Source of the DNA: Gammaproteobacteria bacterium
GTDB taxonomy: Bacteria > Pseudomonadota > Gammaproteobacteria > Steroidobacterales > Steroidobacteraceae
Assembly (NCBI GenBank): GCA_025355645.1
Contig: JANXZG010000043.1
Location: forward strand, 1-64,000
Length of the DNA: 64,000 bases
Reading direction: 5' to 3'
The notes under the pieces were generated by a model. That model saw nothing but the letters and a program-made list of their open reading frames with translations, was not told the origin of the DNA and made no database searches. This document shows positions 57,494-64,000 of this stretch, piece after piece. Every line of letters starts with the position of its first letter. Positions within the stretch are counted from its first letter, which is position 1. Position numbers and translations under genes: made by a program.

Positions 57494-59623
57494 TCAGTAA
57501 ATGTTCGACCCTTCACGCAGAATCTTCGGCGTGAGGAATATCAACAACTCAGTCTTGTTGTTGATGTTTTTGGTCGATTTGAACAGGTTGCCCAGCACCG
57601 GAATGTCGCCGAGCAGCGGTACCTTGTCCGTTGACTTGGTCTTCACCGTCTCGAGGATGCCGCCGAGGACGACCGTCTGGCCGTCATTGACGAGCACCTG
57701 AGTGGTGATCTCGCGCGTGTCGATCGAAGGCACCGAGCCGCCCTGCGCGGTCGACACATTGGCGCCGACCGTATCGTCCGCGACGTCGATATCGAGGATC
57801 ACGCGGTTATCCGGCGTCACCAGCGGCGTCACTTTCAGCGACAGCACCGCGTTCTTGAACTGCACCGTGGTCGCGCCACTGGATGCGGACTCCGTGTACG
57901 GGATTTCCGTACCTTGCAGGATCGTGGCCTGCTTCTGGTTCGCCGTGATGACCCGCGGTGAGGAAATCGTCTCGCTGCGGCCCTCGTTCTGCGCCGCTGA
58001 CAACTCCAGGTCGAGCAGGTAGCTGCTGCCGAGCAGCGAGATGCCGATCGAACCGGAGGGATTGGAGACAGGCAGGTTCACCGCATACCGGTTCGCCAGC
58101 GCGGGAGCCGTAATGCCGCCCAAAGCTCCGTTGGATGCCAGGTTCGTCAGCGCCGACTGTGTCATGACATCGGCGCCGGTACCGGAGCCCGTAATCGATA
58201 ACAGCCCGTTGTTCCCGTTCTTCTGGATGTTGGTAACACCGAATCTGGCGCCGAGGTCGCGCTCGAAGGTGTCCGAGACCACGACGATGCGCGCCTCGAT
58301 CAGCACCTGGCGGACCGGCACATCGAGTGTCTGCACCATACGGCGGATGGTCTCGAGACGTTCCGCGGTATCCATCACCAGCAGGGTGTTGGTGCGGTCA
58401 TCGACCGACAGGGATCCCCGCGCCGACAGCATCGAGTCCTTCTGGTTGTTGTTGGCCTTGATCAGCTTTGCGAGATCCGAGACCTTCGCGTAGTTGACCT
58501 GCAGGAACTCGGAGCGCAGCGGCGAGAGCTCCTGGATGTCCTTGCGCGCGGACAATTCCGATTTCTCGCGCGTCGCGAGCTCCTCGGTCGGCCCAATGAT
58601 GATCACGTTGTCCTGGCGGCGCTTGTCCAGCCCCTTGGTGCGCAGCACGATGTCGAGCGCCTGATCCCAGGGAACATTCTGCAGGCGCAGCGTCAGGTTG
58701 CCGGTGACCGAGTCACTGACAACGATGTTCTGGCCACTGGTATCGGCCAGCAGCTGCAGGACCGAACGCACGTCGATGTCCTGGAAGTTCAGCGTCAGGC
58801 GCTCGCCGGTATATTCCTTCTTCTCGTCGACGGCAGCATGCTTGGTCGCCGGTTTGATCTCGATCGTGTACTGGTTATCCGACTGGTACGCAAGCTGCTC
58901 GAATTCACCTTGCGCGCTGATGATCAGGCGGGAGCTGCCCTCGATTCGCACCGCGTCGACGGTCTGCACCGGCGTCGCGAAGTCCATCACGTCATAGCGG
59001 CGCAGCAGGTTCTTCGGCATCAGCGTGCCGGCGAAATCGACGATCACCTGGTTGCCTTCCTGGCGGACATTGACCGGCGTCTTCGGGTCGGACAACTGCA
59101 CGATGACACGGCCGGTGCCATCCGAGCCACGGCGGAAGTCAATCGTGCGGATCTGGCGCTCGGCGCTGCCGCCGGCAGGCGATGATGCGCCGCGGGATGC
59201 CGTGCGGGCCACATCGCTCGGCGCTGCGCCCAGCGTCACAACAATCATGTTGCCGTCGACCTTGGTCGAATACGGAATCAGGGTATCGACATTGACGACC
59301 AGGCGGGTGCGCCCGTTCGCTTCAGCGGCGAGGACTGTATCGACTCCGCCGCTGCGCACGTCGAAACGGCGCTGCGTCAGGGCGAGTGAGGTGTTCGGCA
59401 GGTCGAACGCAATGCGCGCCGGCTTGTCGATGGTGAACGGCAACGGCTCGGGAGCCGGACCACTGAGGTGCAGCTTCAGTACGACCTGCTGGCCGGAAAG
59501 TGCCTGAACGTCGATCGATTCGAGTTTGTTGGGCTCGGCGGCCTGCGTGCGTAACGCAAAGCTCACACAGGCAACGGCAAACATCGCCGCGATCGTAGTC
59601 AGTCTTTTATGAAATCTGCTCAT
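57494..59623 (-). CDS. pilQ: type IV pilus secretin PilQ
   Basis: 709 residues. Signal peptide about 1-28. Two AMIN domains (about 35-130 and 165-255) bind peptidoglycan. An STN domain (LTLNFQDIDVRSVLQLLADTSGQNIVVSDSV, about 275) and a secretin N-domain (FLQVNYAKVSDLAKLI) follow. The secretin barrel has SSPRVITANQKQATILQGTEIPY, VTPLVTPDNRVILDIDVADD and VLGGILETVKTKSTDKVPLLGDIPVLGNLFKS. It forms the outer-membrane pore for pili. Last pil gene of the cluster. Confidence 0.97.
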   Translation of the reverse strand: MSRFHKRLTTIAAMFAVACVSFALRTQAAEPNKLESIDVQALSGQQVVLKLHLSGPAPEPLPFTIDKPARIAFDLPNTSLALTQRRFDVRSGGVDTVLAAEANGRTRLVVNVDTLIPYSTKVDGNMIVVTLGAAPSDVARTASRGASSPAGGSAERQIRTIDFRRGSDGTGRVIVQLSDPKTPVNVRQEGNQVIVDFAGTLMPKNLLRRYDVMDFATPVQTVDAVRIEGSSRLIISAQGEFEQLAYQSDNQYTIEIKPATKHAAVDEKKEYTGERLTLNFQDIDVRSVLQLLADTSGQNIVVSDSVTGNLTLRLQNVPWDQALDIVLRTKGLDKRRQDNVIIIGPTEELATREKSELSARKDIQELSPLRSEFLQVNYAKVSDLAKLIKANNNQKDSMLSARGSLSVDDRTNTLLVMDTAERLETIRRMVQTLDVPVRQVLIEARIVVVSDTFERDLGARFGVTNIQKNGNNGLLSITGSGTGADVMTQSALTNLASNGALGGITAPALANRYAVNLPVSNPSGSIGISLLGSSYLLDLELSAAQNEGRSETISSPRVITANQKQATILQGTEIPYTESASSGATTVQFKNAVLSLKVTPLVTPDNRVILDIDVADDTVGANVSTAQGGSVPSIDTREITTQVLVNDGQTVVLGGILETVKTKSTDKVPLLGDIPVLGNLFKSTKNINNKTELLIFLTPKILREGSNIY

Positions 59624-59644
59624 GCTTTTCCTCTCCCTGAGGCC

Positions 59645-60157
59645 TCAGTCGGCCAACGCCAACGAAGCCGGTCGCTCGATATAGCCGCCAAGGCCATCCG
59701 GGATGATCTCGGTTACGCTAATTTTGCTGGCCGTAATTTCTGTAATTTTCCCGTCGTTCTGTCCCACATAACTTCCCGGCTGCACCTTGTGCACCAGCCC
59801 GTCTTTCGATTGCACCAAACCATAGGAATTCTTGCCGACCTTGAAGGTGCCCACCATCCGCAGCGTATCGAGCGGGAATGCCTCGAGAAACTCGCGGTTA
59901 CGACGCACGACCGGGCGCACGCCGCCGATGCCTGCGTTCGGGCCCTGCGGCTGGAACGGCGAGCGCATGGCCCCGGGCTGGTAGATATAAGACTCGTACG
60001 GCTTGACCTCAGGCAGCGGCGCGATGCGCCCGCCCGGCTTTTTCTTGGTCTCCTCGATCCACTGCTGCAGATCGGATTGCCCGCCGGAGCAGCCCGCCAA
60101 CCCGAGAGTCGCGGCGAGCGCGATGCCGATTGAAATCTTGCGAGCGACCGGCTTCAT
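59645..60157 (-). CDS. pilP: type IV pilus inner-membrane lipoprotein PilP
   Basis: 170 residues with lipobox GLAGC (Cys23). Low-complexity PYESYIYQPGAMRSPFQPQGP precedes the C-terminal domain LEAFPLDTLRMVGTFKVGKNSYGLVQSKDGLVHKVQPGSYVGQNDGKITEI, the HR domain that contacts the PilQ N-domains. It links the inner-membrane PilMNO complex to the secretin. It overlaps the pilO stop (ATGA). Confidence 0.96.
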   Translation of the reverse strand: MKPVARKISIGIALAATLGLAGCSGGQSDLQQWIEETKKKPGGRIAPLPEVKPYESYIYQPGAMRSPFQPQGPNAGIGGVRPVVRRNREFLEAFPLDTLRMVGTFKVGKNSYGLVQSKDGLVHKVQPGSYVGQNDGKITEITASKISVTEIIPDGLGGYIERPASLALAD

Positions 60158-60813
60158 GTCGGGCCTCCGCTTTTCTTGGCGGCCTTGCCCGAGTCCGCAG
60201 CCTCATCCTCGATGTATCGATAGGTCTTCGCCGTGACATCCATCGTCAGGTTGTCGAAACCGCTGCCGGTCGCGCTGACCGGCTTGATCTCGATGTCATG
60301 CAGGGTAACGATGCGCGGCAGCGCGGCAATGCCGCTGACGAAGGCGCCAAACTGGTGATAGCTGCCGACCAGCCGGATCTTGATCGGCAGTTCGGCGTAG
60401 AACCCCTTGTTCTGCTCGATCGACGGCTGGAACAGCTTCTCCTGGAGTCCCGCTGCAAGGCCGGTCTGGGAAATGTCCACGAGCAGGTTTGGCACCTCGG
60501 TGCGACCCGGGAGCTGGCGCAGCATGGCGCCGAACGTGCGCTCCATCTCCCCCAGCTGCCCCTTGTAGGCGGCGAGGTTGGCAGCACGCTGCTGCTTGTT
60601 CTCGAACTGCGCGCGCAGGTCCAGTTCTTCCTGTTGCGCCTTCTGCAACACTGGCCGGTCATCGTCCCAGACCAGGAAATACCAGGCAAGCCCGGTACAG
60701 AATGCGAACACCAGGAAGACGCAGAAGCCGCGCACCACGCCTGGCCAGCGACCGGGATCGCGCGGATCAAGGCTGCGCGGATCAAGTGTTTTTAACTGCT
60801 CGAGAAGATTCAT
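60154..60813 (-). CDS. pilO: type IV pilus assembly protein PilO
   Basis: 219 residues. One N-terminal transmembrane helix (about 24-44, FCVFLVFAFCTGLAWYFLV), a coiled coil (about 50-95), then a ferredoxin-like periplasmic domain containing LPGRTEVPNLLVDISQTGLAAGL and YHQFGAFVSGIAALPRIVTLHDIEIKP. It dimerises with PilN. ATGA overlaps join it to pilN and pilP. Confidence 0.96.
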   Translation of the reverse strand: MNLLEQLKTLDPRSLDPRDPGRWPGVVRGFCVFLVFAFCTGLAWYFLVWDDDRPVLQKAQQEELDLRAQFENKQQRAANLAAYKGQLGEMERTFGAMLRQLPGRTEVPNLLVDISQTGLAAGLQEKLFQPSIEQNKGFYAELPIKIRLVGSYHQFGAFVSGIAALPRIVTLHDIEIKPVSATGSGFDNLTMDVTAKTYRYIEDEAADSGKAAKKSGGPT

Positions 60814-61400
60814 TTCGCGGCAACCTTCTTGGAACCAGCACGGGAGTTGTCATCCAGGTCGACACCGATGGTGTCGGTAAACAATGTGAAGCTTGAACCG
60901 CCGGTCGGCGAGTTGGGCGCCGCTTCGACGACCTGCAGGACCGGGTTCGTAATCCATGACGATGCGTCGATATTGCGCATGTAGGTCGATACGCGGGTGC
61001 TCGACTGCGCAATGCCATGCAGCTCGAGCTTTTTCCCGGTCTCCTTGATCGAGGTCAGGTACACGCCCTCGGGGACGGTCTTAACCATGTCATCGAACAG
61101 GTGCACGATCTCGGGACGGCTGCGCTGTAGCTTGTCGATGATCTCCATGCGCGCGAGCAGATGCTGCTTGCGGTTCTCCAGATCCAGGATGTCGGTGATC
61201 TGCGAGTCGAGCTTGCCGATTTCGCGCTTCAGCAGGTCGTTCTTGGTGTTCTGTGCGTCGATCCAGCTCGCATACAGCAGCTTGCCGCCGAGTGCGAACA
61301 TGACGCCCGCGAATATGGCGGCGCCGGCCGCCAACGCGAACTCGCGCCGCTTCAGTTTGCGTGCTTCCTCGCGATGCGGTAATAGATTGATACGCGGCAT
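60810..61400 (-). CDS. pilN: type IV pilus assembly protein PilN
   Basis: 196 residues from ATG 61400. The cytosolic tail MPRINLLPHREEARKLKRREF carries the INLLP motif that binds PilM. One membrane helix (about 24-44), then coiled coil and a periplasmic domain (VPEGVYLTSIKETGKKLELHGIAQSSTRVSTYMRNID). It is 8 nt after pilM. Confidence 0.96.
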   Translation of the reverse strand: MPRINLLPHREEARKLKRREFALAAGAAIFAGVMFALGGKLLYASWIDAQNTKNDLLKREIGKLDSQITDILDLENRKQHLLARMEIIDKLQRSRPEIVHLFDDMVKTVPEGVYLTSIKETGKKLELHGIAQSSTRVSTYMRNIDASSWITNPVLQVVEAAPNSPTGGSSFTLFTDTIGVDLDDNSRAGSKKVAAK

Positions 61401-61408
61401 GGCTTCCC

Positions 61409-62467
61409 TCAGTCGAAACTTCGCAGCGCAAGGCCGCAAGCGATCAGCAGCGCGGTGGCGTCATTGACGACCGACTGCGCCTTTGATGCAATCTTCATAT
61501 TGCCGAGCGGATCGCCTTTCAGGGCGGCGACGCCGACCCGGCTTGAGATCACGTCGGCGACCCCGGGGATGTTGGCGCATCCGCCGCAGATCAGCATCTG
61601 GTCCGGCTGCGAGCGACCGCTGCCCGACGCCAGGTAAAACTGCAGCGAGCGGCTGACCTGCTGGGTCATGTCATCGATGAACGGATCCAGCACTTCGGGC
61701 TGGTAGTTGCTCGGCAGGCCGCCCTCTTTCTTGGCCCGACCGGCCTCTTCCATCGTCAGTCCGTAGGTGCGCATGATCTCTTCGGTCAGCAATTGGCCGC
61801 CGAAGGCGAAATCGCGGGTATACACGACTTTCAGGTCGCGCAGCACGCTGAATGTCGTTGCACTGGCGCCGAAATCCACGACTGCCACGGTGCGGTCCAT
61901 GCCGCCGTCCGGCATCTGATGGCGCATCAGCGCGCAGGCATTCTCGAGGGCGAAGGCTTCGACATCGACGAGTTTCGCGTTCAGGCCGGCGGCGTGGACT
62001 GCGGCGCGCCGCTGTTCCACGTTCTCGGTGCGGGTCGCGACCAGCAGCACATCCATCATGGTCGAGTCCTTGTCCGAGGGCCCCACGACCTGGTAGTCGT
62101 AGCTGACCTCTTCCATCGGAAACGGGATGTATTGGTCCGCCTGCATCTCGACCTGCGCTTCGAGCTCGTTCTCGCGCAGGCTCAGGGGCATTTGGATGAC
62201 TTTGGTGATCGCGGCATCACCGCTGATCGCAATGGCCGCATTGCGGCTTTTGGCGCCGGCGCGCTTGACGGCCCGGCGAATTGCCTCGCCCACCGCATCC
62301 GCGTCAACAATCGCCTTTTCGTTGATGGCGTTGTGCGGCGTGGGCTCCGCCGCATAGGATTCCACGCGATATTGGCCACCCGACATCGTGAGCTCAATGA
62401 GCTTCACCGACGACGTGGTTATGTCAAGTCCCAGCAGGGGCCGGTATTTTTTAGCGAACGAGAACAC
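61409..62467 (-). CDS. pilM: type IV pilus assembly ATPase-like protein PilM
   Basis: 352 residues from GTG 62467, with AAGGA 9 nt upstream. Actin-like fold: LLGLDITTSSVKLIEL is phosphate loop 1, VAVVDFGASATTFSVLRD phosphate 2, and MLICGGCANIPGVADVISSRVG the adenosine motif. It sits at the inner-membrane face, binding PilN. First gene of pilMNOPQ, divergent from the PBP1A gene as in E. coli (hofM/mrcA) and Pseudomonas. Confidence 0.97.
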   Translation of the reverse strand: MFSFAKKYRPLLGLDITTSSVKLIELTMSGGQYRVESYAAEPTPHNAINEKAIVDADAVGEAIRRAVKRAGAKSRNAAIAISGDAAITKVIQMPLSLRENELEAQVEMQADQYIPFPMEEVSYDYQVVGPSDKDSTMMDVLLVATRTENVEQRRAAVHAAGLNAKLVDVEAFALENACALMRHQMPDGGMDRTVAVVDFGASATTFSVLRDLKVVYTRDFAFGGQLLTEEIMRTYGLTMEEAGRAKKEGGLPSNYQPEVLDPFIDDMTQQVSRSLQFYLASGSGRSQPDQMLICGGCANIPGVADVISSRVGVAALKGDPLGNMKIASKAQSVVNDATALLIACGLALRSFD

Positions 62468-62562
62468 AGAATTTTCCTTTTTCGCTCAGGGCCTTGTGGT
62501 TATAAACTGCTGAACAAGATTAACTTATACCATCCAAACTTAGCAAGAACCCCAAAGTTTGA

Positions 62563-62580
62563 ACGTGACAATAGTCACGT
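62563..62580. promoter_or_regulatory. CRP/Vfr/Clp-like inverted repeat in the pilM-mrcA intergenic region
   Basis: ACGTGAC-aata-GTCACGT is a perfect 7-bp inverted repeat; its core GTGA-N6-TCAC is the consensus of CRP-family regulators. The centre is about 104 nt upstream of the pilM start and 130 nt upstream of the mrcA start. Vfr in Pseudomonas and Clp in Xanthomonas control type IV pilus functions through such sites, so regulation of pilM is plausible. Outer bases are C/G rather than the preferred T/A. Confidence 0.5.
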
Positions 62581-62701
62581 AAATTGAATTAAAGGCGAAC
62601 TTAGCTGGTCTCCCCCGGAGGATTTGATGACTCTAGTATTGGCCCGCAGCGGTAATATGCTTTGTTGATAACACTCATAGAATAAGTTAAATCCATCGAC
62701 C

Positions 62702-64000
62702 GTGACAAAAAATTACCTTCTTTTCTTGTCTCGGACCGGGGTGGCCCTGGCGGGGGCACTTGCGCTGTTCGTTTACGCCAACGTCTGCGCCTATGTATAC
62801 CTGCAGCCGGCGCTGCCGGATGTCGACACTTTGCGCGACGTGCAGCTGCAGGTGCCCCTGCGCATTTACAGCCGGGACGGGCGACTGATCGCTTCGATCG
62901 GCGAGCAGCGGCGCATTCCGGTGCGCTACCAGCAGATCCCCGTGCAGCTGGTTCACGCCTTTTTGGCGGCCGAGGACGACCGCTTTTTTCAGCACCATGG
63001 TGTTGATTGGCAAGGGATTTTACGCGCGGCACTCGCAAACGCTCGGGCCGGCGGCGTGCGTCAGGGCGGCAGTACGATCACGATGCAGGTGGCGCGCGAT
63101 GTCTTTTTGACGCCGCGGCGCGACATCAAGCGCAAGGTCAGCGAAATCTACATCTCCTTGTTGATGGAACTCGAGTTCTCCAAGGAAGAGATCTTCTCGC
63201 TATATGCCAACAAGACTTTCCTAGGCCAGCGCGCTTATGGCGTTGCCGCAGCGGCCGAAGTCTATTTCGGCAAGCCGCTCGAGCAGCTGAACGTGGCCGA
63301 GATGGCACTGATCGCCGGTATTCCGAAGGCGCCCTCGCAGGTCAATCCGGTCGCAAATCCCGAAGCCGCGCGTAACCGGCGCGCCTATGTGCTGCATCGG
63401 ATGCTGGACTTGGGCTACATCACGCGCGCGGAACATGATGCGGCCGAGGCGACCCCGATCGAGTCGCGCCTGCACGGCCCATCGGTCGAAGTCGATGCGC
63501 CGTACGTATCCGAGATGGTGCGCAACGACATGGCCACGAAATACGGCGAGGATGTCTACACCGCCGGCTATAAAGTATTCACGACGATCGATTCGCGTCT
63601 CGAGGTTGCCGCGACGATCGCACTGCGCACGGGACTGCTTGAATACGACCGGCGCCATGGCTATCGCGGGCCCGCCGCCAGGGTCGAGATTCCAAAGACG
63701 GTGGAGCCGGCCGCCTGGGAGGGCGCGCTCGAGCGCTTTGGGCCGATTGGCGGGCTGCGCGCAACCCTGGTCAAGTCAGTCGATCCGCGCAGCGCCGAGG
63801 TCTACGTCAAGGGCATTGGCTTCGTGACGCTGCCGTGGGAGAAACTCGCCTGGGCACGGCGCGCCCTGCCGGACGAAAAAACCGATCGCTCGCCTACGCA
63901 GGCCGCGCAGATCCTGAGCCGCGGCGATGTGATCTACACGGTGGGCAGCAACGCCCAGAACCTGCAGTTTGTGCAGGTGCCGGAGGCGCAGGGCGCACTG
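62702..64000 (+). CDS. mrcA: penicillin-binding protein 1A (bifunctional), 5' part
   Basis: 433 residues are visible from GTG 62702, the first possible start after in-frame TGA, TAA and TAG at 62666-62680; the gene runs off the window. A membrane anchor covers about 8-30. The GT51 glycosyltransferase domain has FLAAEDDRFFQHHGVDWQGI (catalytic Glu), RQGGSTITMQVARDVFL and RKVSEIYISLLMELEFSKEEIFSLYANKTFLGQRAYGVAAAAEVYFGK. An OB-like region follows near 250-430. The transpeptidase SxxK lies beyond the end. It builds peptidoglycan at the inner membrane. No clear Shine-Dalgarno precedes the start. Confidence 0.95.
   Translation, partial: MTKNYLLFLSRTGVALAGALALFVYANVCAYVYLQPALPDVDTLRDVQLQVPLRIYSRDGRLIASIGEQRRIPVRYQQIPVQLVHAFLAAEDDRFFQHHGVDWQGILRAALANARAGGVRQGGSTITMQVARDVFLTPRRDIKRKVSEIYISLLMELEFSKEEIFSLYANKTFLGQRAYGVAAAAEVYFGKPLEQLNVAEMALIAGIPKAPSQVNPVANPEAARNRRAYVLHRMLDLGYITRAEHDAAEATPIESRLHGPSVEVDAPYVSEMVRNDMATKYGEDVYTAGYKVFTTIDSRLEVAATIALRTGLLEYDRRHGYRGPAARVEIPKTVEPAAWEGALERFGPIGGLRATLVKSVDPRSAEVYVKGIGFVTLPWEKLAWARRALPDEKTDRSPTQAAQILSRGDVIYTVGSNAQNLQFVQVPEAQGAL

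Overview
The window is GC-rich chromosomal DNA from a gammaproteobacterium. The assignment rests on lineage-typical clusters: dapF-DUF484-xerC, DUF971-ubiE-ubiJ-ubiB, ubiK, hemC-hemD, pilMNOPQ followed by aroK-aroB-dgt-hemE, pilM divergent from the PBP1A gene, and ybbA/ybbP divergent from a TesA-type esterase. The flavour (DUF4124 protein, ferredoxin-FNR fusion reductase, DUF971, fused isobutyryl-CoA mutase) suggests a free-living aerobe near Xanthomonadales/Nevskiales/Steroidobacterales; that finer placement is inference. I see no phage, insertion sequence, CRISPR array, toxin-antitoxin pair or defence island. Genes are tightly packed, with many ATGA/GTGA/TTGA overlaps and several convergent 3' overlaps.

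Layout: 0.0-6 kb holds a dehydrogenase tail, tRNA-Arg(CCG), a lactonase-family propeller and RidA, a c5-type cytochrome, an MFS carboxylate transporter, a YghA-like SDR and ubiK. 6-17 kb holds glnB, a DUF4124 protein, a beta-hydroxyacid dehydrogenase, hemC-hemD, a ferredoxin reductase, dapF-DUF484-xerC and the ubiquinone block DUF971-ubiE-ubiJ-ubiB. 16.5-23.4 kb, on the minus strand, is a complete trpEGDCFBA operon with a DUF2007 zinc-ribbon gene at its end. Upstream of trpE are a 26-codon leader peptide with tandem Trp codons and an intrinsic terminator, i.e. a transcription attenuator.

23.4-38.5 kb is mixed: a small conserved protein, a DUF4870 membrane protein and ABC exporter, a DUF4399 protein, IcmF, a PaaG-like crotonase, a TlpA-like thioredoxin, YajQ, an amino acid permease, a TPR/glycosyltransferase-like protein, ApbE, rhomboid and a D-2-hydroxyacid dehydrogenase. 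38-49.5 kb has a 34-residue basic protein, DeaD, a YebC-family protein, a small lipoprotein, Nudix, OxyR, an LCAT-like hydrolase with a membrane partner, ybbP/ybbA/tesA, a triple DUF3761-like protein and a lipoprotein. 49.5-64 kb has fadD, then on the minus strand hemE-dgt-aroB-aroK, a large Ig-like-repeat lipoprotein and pilQPONM, and finally the start of the PBP1A gene.

Most of the window is housekeeping: heme (hemC, hemD, hemE), ubiquinone (ubiE, ubiJ, ubiB, ubiK), tryptophan and shikimate synthesis, type IV pilus assembly and peptidoglycan synthesis. The most informative less-described elements are the trp attenuator, the Ig-like lipoprotein and perfect 34-nt palindrome placed between pilQ and aroK, and a CRP-type inverted repeat in the pilM/mrcA intergenic region.
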